The notes: generated from the sequence alone by a model not told the origin. A stretch of 64,000 bases of DNA from Simmondsia chinensis (GCA_018398585.1 JAGTTD010000001.1:13952501-14016500), one strand, 5' to 3'; counted from the first letter of the stretch, positions 18,855 through 30,430 are shown. Translations and numbers: made by a program.

Positions 18855-19400
18855 TCAAAATTTTTTTTTTTCAAGGCCTTTTGTTAATGGATCTTCCAGA
18901 TTATTCTTACTCCTCACAGTTTTAAGTGAGATCACATTGTTCGTGATCAAATTTCTCACGGCACCATGCCTGAGGCGAATATGCCTTTGCCTGCCCTTAT
19001 ATACCTCGCTTTGAGCAACTCCAGCTGCTCCTAGGTCACAGTGCAACAACACTGAAGGCAAGGGTTTTCCCTACAATGGAATGTCTCCCAAGACATTCCT
19101 CAACAATTCAGCTTCCAAACCTGCCATCTCAAGAGTAATAAATTCGGATTCCATGGTCGATTCAGCAGTACTGGTTTGTTTAGATGATTTCCATGAATAG
19201 GACCATTATAACCACTAATAGAATGCATTTCATCACGATCAAACACCTGATTAGCAATATAATATCCCTCTAACGCAGTAGGGAATTTCTTATAGTGTAA
19301 ACCCCGATTCATGGTACCCTTAAGATACCTTAACAGCCTTTTCAATGCACTCTAGTGCTCTTCACTAAGGTTATGGGTGTAACGGCTAAGTCTATTAAGG
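18855..19400 (-). pseudogene. Cop3 RNase H remnant
   Basis: Two minus-strand frames are clear. At 19345-19100 it reads RLLRYLKGTMNRGLHYKKFP, then LEGYYIANQVFDRDEMHSIS, matching 'LEGY.DA.W..D.DE..STSGY' with the aspartate of 'DA' changed to N. At 19061-18855 it reads 'CDLGAAGVAQSEVYKGRQRHIRLRHGAVRNLI' then ISLKTVRSKNNLEDPLTKGL, the conserved copia C-terminus ('RHIR.RH..VR.LI..G.IS..YV.S..N.ADPLTKGL'). The active-site tetrad is incomplete and a frame change separates the two parts. Confidence 0.85.
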
Positions 19401-20260
19401 GCATAGGCAATATCGGAGCGAGTGTAGTTCACTAAAAGCATACACTACCAATTATCTTATCGTATTCAGCCTGTTGTACACTGTCTCTAGTGTTTCTCTT
19501 CAAATGGACACTAGGGTCATATAGAGTTTTAGCTGTTATATCATCAAAGTGACCAAACTTTCTCAATATTTTTTCCATATAATAGGATTGAGTCAAGGTC
19601 AAACCCCAATTGTTCTAGTTATTTTAACCTCAAGTATCACATCGGCCTCACCTAAGTCTTTCATATCAAAACATGTGCTTAAGAAAGACTTAGTGTAATC
19701 TACAGTATTGACACTAATGCCAAAAATAAGCATGTAATCAAAATACAAACACATAATCAAGCAATCATTGTCATCATGCTTTGAATACACATAAGCATCA
19801 CCATTGTTTACAACAAACAATGCTTGACCATGGTACAATCAAGTTTTTGATGCCTTTATTAGGAGCTTGTTTATGTCCATATAAGGACTTTACAAGTTTA
19901 CATACTTTAAGCTCATACCAGGAACCTTGAACCTCTCGAGCTGTTCCATATAAACTTTCTCCTCTAGGCCACCGTTCAAAAATGCGGATTTCACGTCCAT
20001 TTGGTGTACTACAATGTTATGTATGGACGCTAGACCTATTAGAGCACTTACAATGGCAATCTTGGTTATGGTGAGTAAGTGTCAAAGAAATCTATCCCTT
20101 ACTTCTAGGTATACCCTTTAGCCACCATCATGGCCTTAAACTTCTCTATGGACCCATCAATCCTTAGTTTCTTTCTAAACATCCATTTACCTCCTATAAG
20201 TTTGTATCCTCTAGGAAAGTCCACTAAGACCCAAGTGTTATTACTCATTATAGATTCTAG
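19401..20260 (-). pseudogene. Cop3 reverse transcriptase remnant
   Basis: On the minus strand the N-terminal part (about 20260-19990) reads 'PRGYKLIGGKWMFRKKLRIDGSIEKFKAMMVAKGYT', a stop, then GIDFFDTYSPITKI and HQMDVKSAFLNGGLEEKVYM: the KARLVAKG, YSPV and VDVK.AFLNG blocks of copia RT. The palm motif at 19838-19599 reads LYFDYMLIFG, where YVDD has become YFDY, so the catalytic pair is lost. FDMKDLGEADVILEVKITRT follows. Stops near 19600 and 20110 confirm a pseudogene. Confidence 0.85.
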
Positions 20261-20482
20261 TCCATTACTAATGGCCTCTCTCCAAAAAAAAGAGCATCCA
20301 TGGTTCTCATGGACTCATCATATGTTTTGGGATCTTCCCATAAAATGAATGTACTCACAACATGTTCATCAAAGTCATGATGTTCAGACAAGAAAGCAGT
20401 TATGAAGTCAGGTACAAAACTAGTCTCAGTTCAATCCCCCTTACTTCTTCTAATTTCCTGAACCTTGAATTAAGGGGGGCGA

Positions 20483-20755
20483 CTAGATGAAGACGCGAAT
20501 CCAATAGGCATAGAATAAGGTTATGAAGCATTGTGTAGATTCTTTCATAGAAAATTTATGCATGAAGAATTCAACATCTTGATATTCCATTATTTTACCC
20601 AGCCCAGGGCTCGAGTCATTTAATAACATGAATCTATATGCAGCACTGTTCATGGCATAACCAACAAAGATAGCATCTGCAATTTTAGGACCTATTTTAC
20701 TTCTTTTATGCTTAAGAGTTCCTACTTTGCTAAACACTCGCACTATTTACTCTTT
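20483..20755 (-). pseudogene. Cop3 integrase C-terminal remnant
   Basis: An 86-codon minus-strand frame reads RVFSKVGTLKHKRSKIGPKI, then DAIFVGYAMNSAAYRFMLLN and EYQDVEFFMHKF. This matches the copia integrase C-terminus, 'CLAKV..P.HKR.KIGPKTVDCIFIGYA.NSAAYRFLV..S....I.ES.DAEFFE..F'. The catalytic core is missing because the sequence ends at the TatG boundary about 15 bp beyond this frame. If the nested model is right, the TatG insertion and a later deletion removed the core, the protease and the zinc knuckle. Confidence 0.85.
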
Positions 20756-20761
20756 AAAATC

Positions 20762-22120
20762 GAGGGAGATGGGACGACACCACTTTGAACAAAGTGCCAC
20801 CTGCTTAACACGTGAGGTCCACCTAGAGGAGAATCAGGCCTTTAGGTGCCGAAATAACGGCATCTCGAGGCCAGCGTCCTGAGAAAATTATCACCCTAAC
20901 AAGGGTATCAAACACTCAAGGCCCGAGGTGGTAAAGGGAGCTCTTGCTCAATGGACTGCCAAGATGGCTACAAGACAGGTGGTTTCCAAGCTCGAGACAG
21001 TTATTCGGAGCGTAATTTCTGATACTTGGACTCTGAGCTCAATCTAAGAGAATGTGGGGCTTCTAGAGGGGGCTTTAGCTCGAAATTCAAATGTGGGGTC
21101 CTTAGAATTCCCTCCAAAACTGAATCATGGACACATTCATTAATCATTCACGTGCAAGAAAGATCTTAGTGGCCCGACATGGGCGAAAATGCTGCGGAAT
21201 TAGGGGGTAATCATTATTTTCTATAAATACTTTTTGACAGTCCAACACACAGACAAAACTCAATATGAAACTTCTTCAAGTTTTTTTTTCACAGCACACT
21301 TGTGCTCTTTTTTCTTAGGAGCAGTGTAACTTAACGTAGCATTGCTTAGCATAAAACTTGTTGCACTTGCTTCTTCAGTAATACAGTCTTTCGGGCTTCA
21401 GATATGAACTTGTTATTTTAATTTGTTCCCAAATTTTGATGAGTTAAGAATTGAGGCTTTAGTTTAAGGCTTTGACGGCCAAGGCTTATTCTTGATTGCA
21501 TCGGTCTTAACACTATTATCACTACTTGATAAGTCAGTTAAACTTAGGTTCGCGCCATGGATTAGGGCTTTGATGGCCAAGGCTTAATATTGATTACTTT
21601 AGTTCTAGTCCAGTGACCTGAATATGGTTTGCTCTATCTTAATCTTGTCACACCTAAACTCATTCAAGTAATTATAAGTCAAGGGTGTTAGGCTTAACAA
21701 CCTAATTAACTCGGGCTTGCAAGTGGACTGCTGACCTCTTGGGTTTGTCACCACCCCAATTCCTGACTTTTAAGTGTACAAGGAAAGGTGTATGTGGGGC
21801 CTACTCCATCATTGCAACTACCACTTGAGTTAGGTCCATATCCCTTTATTTTTCTTTCAATATATACATAAAAATCAACAAAATTATTTAACTAAGTCTT
21901 CTTAACTGAAGCATAAGTAGAACTTACGGTATAACCAAGGTCAGATACACCAAAATATTGCAACCTTTTCTTTGAAAATGGTGAGTGGTTCAGGTCAAAG
22001 ACGTGCAGTTCGAATTTAGTCTTACACCCTAGTCATAGTGAGTTCTTCTTGTACGTTTGTTTTATTTTAATTTCTATGACGACCACATCACACTCAATTA
22101 CAAACAAAACAAAGCAAACA
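20762..22120 (+). repeat. TatG 5' LTR (left end approximate)
   Basis: The right end is set by AAAGCAAACA at 22111-22120, followed by a primer-site-like TTTGGCGACC. The left end is uncertain because no TG start matching this end was found at the Cop3 junction, so the LTR may be truncated. A TATA box (TATAAATA, 21222-21229) lies about 900 bp before the end. Two diverged copies of GCTTTGA.GGCCAAGGCTTA (about 21466 and 21568) are present. Confidence 0.6.
21222..21229 (+). promoter_or_regulatory. TATA box of TatG LTR
   Basis: TATAAATA lies in an otherwise GC-balanced upstream context and is followed by a pyrimidine-rich leader. It is the most likely core promoter of this LTR. Confidence 0.55.
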
Positions 22121-22124
22121 CTCC

Positions 22125-22145
22125 TTTTGGCGACCAAAGTGGGAG
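22125..22145 (+). promoter_or_regulatory. TatG primer-binding-site-like sequence
   Basis: TTTTGGCGACCAAAGTGGG directly follows the LTR end. The TGGCGAC core resembles primer sites used by plant gypsy elements; I cannot name the tRNA with confidence. Confidence 0.45.
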
Positions 22146-22176
22146 GCTTAAAACAAGACTTCATTGTCTTTAGCCC

Positions 22177-24578
22177 ATGGATTACCAGGATGTAATGGCA
22201 AATAATTCACTGATGGTCACAACTAGGAGGTCCAGTGCTATCGAGCATGACAAACCGGAAGGCTTAGTCCTAATTGGATCCGAGCTTGGGCATCTTCTTA
22301 AAGAAAGCTCTCTAACACAAAGGGATGAACCAAATCGTAGCCACGTTAGTGAGAGCGGTGGCGATGATGACATCTAGAAGATGAACGCTTTGGGCTGGAT
22401 GGCCATTCTCAAACGTTGTTTAGAAATCATGGACCAAAGAGTCCAACAAAAATTGAGAGAAGCCTTTGAGAGATAGCATGCTAAAACATAGCGCAATTTA
22501 GCGACCCAGCGTGAAAACTTCACTGCCATGAGAGACGTGACGAGTAACGTTGGAACCTCAATGAATAACAAGCTTCACAAGGAGACTGATAGAGTCTTAG
22601 TTGAAATGAACTCAACTGTGTCTTCTATTGCTACCCTTACTGCTAAGGACGTGCAAGACAGACAAAAGTTAAGGTCAAGCCTATTTGGTTAGACAAGCTG
22701 AGGCTCACGACAGCTTGGTTCAAGTCATTAGAGAGGATATCAAGTAGCCTAGGCCTACACCTCTTCCATCAGTACCAACTAGATATCCTTACGAGGCTCC
22801 TTCGAGCTCACAATTACCGGTTTCTCAGGGTGACTACATTTTCCCTGAGAGAATGAAAAACTTGGTTATGGCTAATCCAAGTGTCAAACATTTGAAATCC
22901 AGCCATAGAATGACAAAATGCTCCTTAGGGTTATTGGACCTTCGAATCAGGTTTTTCTTTGTCTTTGAGGGACCTCGATGCCAATATGCCGGTGTTACCA
23001 GTCACTGAGACAGGGGCATAACTGTTTATACCCTCCCCAGGTAGTACGGATTGCCTCGAGGGCCCCTCAAGACCTTAAAGTAGGAGTGCAAGGGTAGGTA
23101 CCCAATTCTGGGAGCCAACTTCCCCTTCCTAAACCTCTTCATGCTTACCATACTCGAGGTGCAAGCTAACCACCCACTTCCTCAAGATCACGACTTAGGG
23201 ATTGATCAAGCAAGGATGAGCCAACAGCCTACTAATATTGGTGTGCTCCCAAGCATGCCATACAACCCAGGTCCTGTTGGAACATACTTTGTGGCCATCC
23301 AAGGGCATGGAAAAGTTAATCAAGGGGGTTACCCAGGTTTAAGGGACAACAATCATTCCTACACCTAGCTGTGATGGGTGCTCAGGGATATCTTGCAGAT
23401 CACCCTAAAATTCTCACCCACTTGAGGTCAATGGCAAGCGCATTACCATATGCCTAACCTACCCCTCTAAGACCAATTGGCTACCCTTATCAAATGGATG
23501 TATGCACCGGGCCTAAAAAGGGTTAACAGACCCTTGTATAGTAAACCTCACCATGACCACATAGATAGGGACTATTCTTTTCCTTGAGGATACATAATCC
23601 CCGAGTTTATCCCTACTGTAAGGAGAAGGGACTGTGTCTGCCCTCGAGCACTTGACAAGATTCAATTGCCAGTCCAGAGAAGTAGCTGATAATTATTATG
23701 TTAAGGCAAGGATGTTCCCTAGTTCTCTAACTGGGACAACTTTTCAGTTGTACATTAGCCTACCACCTATCTCTATTTGTTGTTTGGATGCCATGGCTAG
23801 ACAATTTCAGGCTCATTCTCAAGAATGGAACTGGGAGCTTCTAAGTCTGATTTGACTTGAATGAGACAAAATCTAGGTAAATTGATGGAAGATTACAATA
23901 ACCGGTTCAAGAGAGCCAGGTTAAAATGCATTGTAGCCCTTCCTAAGGTTACATATGCCAAGCTAGCCCTGAATGGCTTGGATATTTAATTCAGGAAGAA
24001 ATTCAAGGGCTCTAATTTTAAGATGCTCTTCCAACACGTAGAATGTGCCGGTAGATATGAGGTCATCTTAAAAGGAGAAAGGCTGAAGAAAAATAGCGTG
24101 CATTGGGCTTACGTACACAGCTTAATCGAAGAGCATGAAGATCCTCTGTACGAGATTAACGTCACTAAATACGTTAAGAGGCCTCCTACGATTTTCAATC
24201 CTTTGATTAAGAAGGATATCAAAGTGAGGAAGTCTTACCAATCCCAAGACTTCAGTAAATATTCGTTTGACCTCTCAAGAGCTGACGTAATATTCCATTG
24301 GCTTGTGGCAAATAAAAAACTTAAGATTAGGCTATTAAGGGGAAGATATACTATATATGGCACAATTCATTGACCCATTCAATGAAGAACTGCGTGATCT
24401 TTAGAAATGTGGTTCAGGATACCATAGAGGTTAAGGGAATTGATATTCCCGGGAGAAAGAAAGATGGGTGTTAACAAAGACCCCTTCCCTAGTCCTCTTC
24501 AAGTCAATGTTATCGACACTATTTCCAAAAGCAATCCTTGTAGTGTCCAGACTAGGTGGCAAACCACCTATTTGAGTG
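22177..24578 (+). pseudogene. TatG gag remnant
   Basis: The ATG at 22177 opens a 66-codon frame (MDYQDVMANNSLMVTTRRSS...). The sequence then continues in broken frames with a glutamine/lysine-rich coiled-coil-like part. At 23870-24170 the translation reads KLMEDYNNRFKRARLKC, 'KLALNGLDI', 'RKKFKGSNFKMLFQHVECAGRYE', the Tat-type capsid part. At 24240-24500 it reads FDLSRADVIFHWLVANKKL, then HSMKNCVIFRNVVQDTIE and 'KDPFPSPLQVNVID', matching the region 'FD.S.AE.IFD.L......C..H....H.T..C..FR..VQ..I..G......DPFP....VN'. The zinc-knuckle-like cysteine is partly kept. SireD interrupts the frame at 24579. Confidence 0.7.
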
Positions 24579-26033
24579 TGTCGGCCCTAAAGCCACTTAT
24601 ATTGTAATTTTGATAATAACAATCATTTAGTGAGTCATTGGGTTTAAATTGTTATACTCTTATTTTTATGTGACTCATAAGAAAGTTAGGAAAAATCAAG
24701 GCCAATCATGTTGATACCAAGCTTTCTAAGACGATAAATCAAGAGGAAAAGAGATCTAAGTTGAGGAGAAGATTCATCCAAATTGAAGAGAACATGATCC
24801 AAGTCCAAGCGCCTCAAAGTCATTTATCTTCTAGGACTTAGGATCGGGATATATTGATTGAGTAAAAATCTCAATATTGATATGTGATGCTCTAACAAAA
24901 ATATTTTTGAATATTTTAAAATTTGATTTCCAATTTTTATTTGAAAAATATTCAAGGCAAAATTTAAGCCAATGTAGTTTATCAATTAAAATATTTTTTC
25001 AAGATTAGTATTTTTAAAAGCATGATCAAATCAAATAAGATAAAATTTAAATGGGTGATTGTTTAGCTTGATTGAATCAATCATCTATTCACAATCAAAG
25101 CAAACTAGGAAATTAATTCAAAAATTAAGCTAATATGGAAATCAATTAATCAATCAATTTACTTAGCTAATTTCTAAATCAACCCATTAATCAAGCTAAT
25201 TGATTAAGAACATTCAAATCCACCCAGGCATGCTGAGTGTCGACACACAGAATGGATGTGTCAACACAAATAATTATAGTAGCCATTCGGAGCTACTGTG
25301 TATCGACACACACAGAAATCAAGAAGGCTCCAAATGGCTGCTTTTGACTTGATTTCTTTCCTAATCTTTTTTCCAACATTTTGAACATCCCTTAGGCTCT
25401 CATTTGGCTATAAATAGGGCTTGGATGCTTTGGTTTTAAATCATACACCACTCTCTAAGCATTCTATGGTAAAAGGCTCTTACTTTGTTGCGCTTTAACG
25501 GTTTGATTTCAAGTTTTGTGTAAAGTTTTTCTTGAGCGTCTTAGTTCTCTTTATTGTTGATCATTGAGTTTAATTGGCATATCCTTAGCTTTGGCTAAGC
25601 CTGATCTAATGTCAATTAACACTTAAAAGATTAATGATTTTTGAGTGCTTTAATTCTTTCATTACTTTAATTCTTTTCATTGCAGAGATTGGATCCTGAG
25701 CCCACGGTTACAAAAGGATCGGTTGCAAAATGTTGATCTCGGGCCTATGTACCAAAAGACCGGTTGTAAAGGGTGGATCCTAAGCCTAGTTTTTAAAAGG
25801 ATCAACAAGCTTAGTTAAAGGCTCAAGTGATGAAGAGTAGTCACTTGAGAAGTGGATTAGCTTCTGGTTTGGAAATGAACCACTGTAAAAACCTTCGTGC
25901 ATCTTTTTAATCTCGGCTTTATCTTTTTCAGTTCACATTCATTTTTTAACTTCCAATTTAATTTTTAGTTAATGAAGTTTAATGTTTCAATTATCATGAA
26001 AGAACCTAATTCACCCTCCCCTTTGAGCTTTCA
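24579..26033 (+). repeat. SireD 5' LTR (1455 bp)
   Basis: It starts TGTCGGCCCTAAAGCC and ends GAGCTTTCA, followed by ATTAGTATCAGAGCC. The TATA box TATAAATA is at 25409-25416. U3 carries TGTCGACACACA and related palindromes around an AGTAGC/GCTACT hairpin (about 25228-25315). The first ~790 bp is strongly similar to the 3' LTR. Confidence 0.9.
25409..25416 (+). promoter_or_regulatory. TATA box of SireD 5' LTR
   Basis: The context GGCTATAAATAGGGCTTGG is close to the plant TATA consensus. It lies about 100 bp downstream of the hairpin cluster. The counterpart in SireC is at 17268-17261 on the minus strand. Confidence 0.7.
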
Positions 26034-26048
26034 ATTAGTATCAGAGCC
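26034..26048 (+). promoter_or_regulatory. SireD primer-binding site
   Basis: ATTAGTATCAGAGCC follows the LTR end and matches the tRNA-Met-type primer site TGGTATCAGAGC except at its first bases. Confidence 0.85.
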
Positions 26049-26107
26049 ACTACTCATTTTTTGTCTAACAATTTTAGAGTGATCTTATAGCAACATTCAC
26101 GCCTATC

Positions 26108-27745
26108 TTGGCCAAGGGTCAATCGACAAACACGCCTCCTCTTTTTGATGGGGAAAATTTCCCCTATTGGAAGCTTAGAATGAGACTTTATATTACATCC
26201 ATTGATTTTGATTTATGGCATATAACGAAAAATGGTGATTATATACCTTCAAGAAACAAGGAGAAAAAATCATTGAAAAAGAGGAAAATGAGCTTATGCA
26301 AGATGATAAAATAAAATAAAATAAAATAAATTGCAAAAAATGCAAAAGCTCATTGTCAATTACTCTGTGCTATTGCCCCAAATGTCTTCAATCATGTGTC
26401 GGGTTGTCAATTGGCGAAAGAGATGTGGGACAAGCTAGAAGTCACCTATGAAGGTACAGATCAAGTAAAATCTTAAAAGATAAATATGTTGGTAAGATCC
26501 TATAAGCTTTTTAAAATGAAACTGGATGAATCAATAAAAGAAATGTGCACTAGATTTTTCGATATTACTAATAAACTCCAAACTCTTAGGAAAAAGTATT
26601 CAAATGAAAAGCAAGTCAGTAAAATCCTTAGATGTCTTCCCATTTCATAGCAAGGCAAGGTTACTGCTATTCGAGAAGCTCATAACCTCCCCACCTATAA
26701 ACTTGATCAACTAATTAGAAATCTCATGACCCATGAGATTGACATGGAAGAATTTAAGGAAGAAGAAAAACCAAAGAAAAGTAAAGACATAGCATTTAAA
26801 TCATCTCTAAGTGACGAAAGTGATGACGAAATTTTTATGTTGGCAAAAAAGTTTTACAAACATCTTGAAAAGAAAAGGTTTAAGAAAATTTTTTAAAAAG
26901 GTTCATCTTCCTCCAGAGGTAAACCAATTTGCTATGAGTGTGGAAAAATCGGACATCTCGAGAGGGATTGACCCAAGCCAAAACATAAGAAGTCCTTAAC
27001 AAATTCAAAGAGGACAAAAAGGAAGAACGGAAGAAAGCATTTGCGGCTTGGGGAGATAGCGACAATGATTCCGATGATGATACTGAAGACGAAGTAGCCA
27101 ACTATTGTCTCATGGCCATTAATGATGATAGCATTGAAGAAGATGAGGTAATCGATCTACCCTATGATGAACTTGTTGTTGACTTTCATGATTTATATGA
27201 AAAATATAAAAAATTAAAAAAAATGACACAATGCTTTCATAAATGGTCTTGAAAAGATGGGTTTAGAAAAAGATTGAAAACAACTTTTATTGCTTGAACT
27301 TGAAAACGAATCACTAAAGAAAAAGAATGAGTCTTCAAATGATGAAACCAAAAAACTAACCAATAAAAAGCAATCCTTGGAAGAAACACTTCATATTTTA
27401 AAGAAAAATAAAAAAGAAAAATCCAAGGAAGACGAATCATTCATGAAGGAGAATGAGTCTTTAAAATAAAGAATAGAAAAACTTTCGAAAATCTCAAACA
27501 AATTTTTCAAAGATCAATAAACACTTGATAAAATTCTCTCATCTCAAAAACCAGCCTATAACAAAGAAGGAATTTGATATAATGGACATGTTCAAAAGAA
27601 ATTTGAATGTTCTTTTTGTTAAAGCCTCTGTACATCCAACGAACTCTATAAGATGCAACTATTATGGTGACCATGGGCATATTATGTACCGATGTCCTTT
27701 CAAAAGGAATTTGAGAAAGACAAAGATGGTTTGAGTCCCAAAAGG
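26108..27745 (+). pseudogene. SireD gag with coiled coil and zinc knuckles (broken)
   Basis: The ATG-like start gives MAKGQSTNTPPLFDGENFPY, then WKLRMRLYITSIDFDLWHIT and KNGDY, the N-terminus of Sirevirus-type gag. After a stop at 26312 and an AAAAT repeat (about 26307-26330) the frame shifts and the UBN2 part continues (EMCTRFFDITNKLQTLRKKY; IREAHNLPTYKLDQLIRNLM). The first zinc knuckle CYECGKIGHLERD lies at about 26928-26970, with its last cysteine destroyed. An acidic stretch and a lysine/glutamate-rich coiled coil follow (27130-27500), then a second CCHC-like motif (CNYYGDHGHIMYRC, 27655-27700). Stops and frameshifts throughout. The minus-strand frame at 27507-27947 is a shadow of it. Confidence 0.85.
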
Positions 27746-27799
27746 ATCTTGACCAATTAATGTAAAGGCTAAGAACAAAATTTGGGTACCTAAAAGTGT

Positions 27800-28056
27800 T
27801 TGAATTGTAATAAGTCTGTATGAAAACCCAAAGCAAAAATAAAAAGTGGTACTTGCATAGTGGTTGCTCAAGACACTTGACCAGAGATAAATCTAAGTTC
27901 ACTTCATTAATGCCAAGAAAAGGAAATATAACTTTCGTAGACAACAAGAAATGAAAAATAATCGGTATTGGTAATGTTGCTTCTAACTCTTCTCCTTGCG
28001 TTCAAGATGTCTTACTTGTTGAAGGTCTTAGGCACAATCTTCTAAGCATTAGTCAA
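27800..28056 (+). pseudogene. SireD aspartic protease remnant
   Basis: The protease would cut the polyprotein. The frame at about 27845-27900 reads WYLHSGCSRHLTRDKSKF, where the family has W-Y-L-D-S-G-C-S-R-H-M-T-G-D; the catalytic aspartate is replaced by histidine. FVDNKK, a stop, then 'IIGIGNVASNSSPCVQDVLLVEGLRHNLLSISQLCDNGY' follow, as expected between protease and integrase. An in-frame stop after KK and the lost aspartate make it inactive. Confidence 0.85.
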
Positions 28057-29230
28057 TTGTGTGATAATGGCTATTGTGTGAACTTTGAATCATCTGGATG
28101 TATAGTTAAACATGCTAAAACAAATAAAATTTTACTTGTTGGTCTACGATGTGAAAATGTCTATATGATTAATCTTGATTGTGTAGATTCATTAAAGTGT
28201 TTTGGTGTCTTGAATGAAAATGATCCTTGGATTTGGCATAGAAGATTTGGACATGCTAGTATGGACTTAATTTCAAAACTTCCAACAAATGATCTTGTTA
28301 GAGGATTACCAAAGCTAAAATTTGAAAAAAGATCATATTTGTGATGCATGTCAACATGGCAAACAAACTAGATCTTCATTTAAACCTAAGAATGTAGTTT
28401 CAACGTCAAGGCATCTTGAACTCTTACATATACACTTATTTGGTCCTACTCATCACTTAAGCCTTGGTGGAAAGCAATAAGAACTTGTAATTATTGATGA
28501 TTACTCCCGTTTTACTTGGCGCCCATTCCTTTTCCATAAGAGTGAAGCGTTATATAAATTTGAAAAGTTTTGCAAAAAGGTGCAAAATGAAAATGATTTG
28601 AAAATTAGTTCGGAAATTTAAAAATAACAACTTTGAGAATTATTGTGATTATTCTATAATTGACCATAATTTTTTGGCACCTAGAACTCCTCAACAAAAT
28701 GGAATGGTTGAAAGAAAAAAAAGAACTCTTGAAGAGATGGCACGAACCATGCTTTGTGAAAATAATTTTCCAAAATCATTTTGGATGGAAGCCGTTAACA
28801 CCACTTGCTACATCTTAAGTCGAGCATTAGTAAGGCCTATTTTGAAGAAAACACCCTACGAACTTTGCAAAGGTAGAAAACTAAGCATTGTGTATTTTAA
28901 ACCTTTTAGGTGCAAATGCTTCATTTACAACAATGGAAAAACAAATCTCGGTAAATTTCATCCACAAGTAGATGAAGGAATTTTTATTGGGTACAAAGCA
29001 TATAGAGTCCATAATAAAAAGACAAAGGTTGTAGAAGAGTCTATGCATGTGGTTTTTGATGAAATAAATGTCTTATCCTCTAGAATTTCTTGTGATGATG
29101 ATGATATAGTAATCAAACCAATAAACATCACACCCTCATTCGAGGAGCAAGAAATGAATAAACTTAATGTTCCGATGGATAAACCAAAAGGAAATAACCA
29201 AAATGTAGAATCCAAAGAGGAAGACTTGCC
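28057..29230 (+). pseudogene. SireD integrase remnant
   Basis: The 95-codon frame at 28057-28344 carries the pre-integrase block: NLDCVDSLKCFGVLNENDPW, then IWHRRFGHASMDLISKL, with the HHCC histidines present. After a one-base shift, CDACQHGKQTRSSF follows. The first catalytic block reads LHIHLFGPT, where an aspartate is expected at the second histidine position. The second block near 28600-28660 is degraded. The third is intact in the 186-codon frame 28674-29234: APRTPQQNGMVERKKRTLEE, containing the catalytic glutamate, then 'FWMEAVNTTCYILSRAL' and the C-terminal 'FIGYKAYRVHNKKTKVVEESMHVVFDE'. The protein would not be functional. Confidence 0.88.
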
Positions 29231-29279
29231 ATGAGATTGGAATTTCTTAGAGGAAGACTTGCCATGATATTGGAAATTC

Positions 29280-30430
29280 ATGAAGGATCACCCAACAAGT
29301 CAAATCATTAGTTATCCCTCCCAAGGCATAAGGACAAGGCATGCATTGACCGAATATTCTCATCTAGCCGCATTCATCCCTTTTGAAGAACCCAAGAACA
29401 TAGAAGAAGCTCTTAATGACGCAAATTGGATAATGGCAATGGAGGAAGATTTAAATCAATTCAAGAGAAATGACGTGTGGGAACTTATGGATAGACTTGA
29501 AGATCATCAAGTCATCGGTACCAAATGGGTCTAGTGCAACAAGAACGATGAGGAAGGCAATGTGGTAAGAAACAAGGCAAGGTTAGTAGCTAAAAGCTAT
29601 AACCAAGAGGAAGGTATAGACTATAAGGAAACCTTTGCTCCAGTTACAAGATTATAAGCTATTGGACTCTTAAGTGCATTTGCTTCATTTCAAAATTTCA
29701 AACTTTTTCAAATGGATGTAAAAAGTCTATTTTTGAATGGTTTTATTGAAGAAAGGGTTTAAGTTAAACAACCACTTGGATTTGAGGATGAAAAAGTTTC
29801 CAACCATATTTTTAAACTCAAAAAGGCTCTCTAGGATTAAAAGGGGCTCCTAGAGCTTGGTGTGAGATATTGAGTTCCTTTTTAATACAAAATGGAGGAA
29901 AGGTTGACACCACACTTTTTATCAAACACTCTAGAAATGACATTCTTATTGTGTAAATTTATGTTGATGATATAGTGTTTGGTGCTACTATCCATCTCTT
30001 TGTAAAGAATTTCTAAATCTTATGAGTAAGGAATTTGAAATGAGTATAAAAGAAGAACTCAACTACTTTCTTGGATTACAAATCAAGCAAGGCAAGGAAG
30101 GAATTTTCATCAACCAAGCCAAGTACATTATGGAAATGCTTACGAAATTCGGCATGGAAAGGTCTAAGGAAATTGCAAGCCCAATGAGCTCAACTCTTAA
30201 CCTAGATATGGATGAAAAGGGTAGAAAGGTGGACCAAAATCTGTATAAAGGTATGATAGGATCCCTTCTTTACCTTACCACTACTAGGCCTGATATATTG
30301 TTTAGTGTATGCTTATGTGCTAGATTTCAAGCATGTCCTAAGGAATCTCATTTACGTGCTATGAAAAGAATATTTCGATACCTAGTTTGTACTCCTACCC
30401 TAGGCTTATTTTACCCTAAATGTGATTTCT
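29280..30430 (+). pseudogene. SireD reverse transcriptase remnant
   Basis: The first frame (29280-29534) ends WELMDRLEDHQVIGTKWV with a stop in place of the next residue. The translation then continues [27 protein letters not shown], a stop, and 'FKLFQMDVKSLFLNGFIEE'. The palm motif, in another frame near 29957-29985, is intact: IYVDDIVFGAT. From 30022 the frame is open through EFEMSIKEELNYFLGLQIKQ, INQAKYIMEMLTKFGMERSK and KGMIGSLLYLTTTRPDILFS. At least four stops and two frameshifts separate an otherwise full-length RT. The conserved aspartate pair YVDD remains, unlike in Cop3. Confidence 0.9.

Larger units (their letters stand above)
18021..20760 (-). mobile_element. Cop3 (3' half): copia IN C-terminus, RT, RNase H and LTR start
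   Basis: On the minus strand the order is integrase C-terminus (20755-20483), RT (20260-19599), RNase H (19400-18855), spacer, polypurine tract and 126 bp of 3' LTR (18146-18021), where SireC is inserted. The upper end at about 20760 meets the TatG LTR. The LTR start matches that at 51238, so this is probably the 3' half of the element whose 5' half is at 49697-51238. Confidence 0.8.

Noticed and set aside
22182..22571. Minus-strand frames opposite the start of TatG gag
   Set aside because: They overlap a plus-strand frame that fits the position of gag; the minus frames show no motif.
27507..27947. 146-codon minus-strand open frame opposite SireD gag/protease
   Set aside because: The plus strand carries the recognisable coiled coil, CCHC and protease motifs. 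The minus frame is rich in F/Y/W/L because it is opposite a K/E/N-rich protein, and no family motif is visible.
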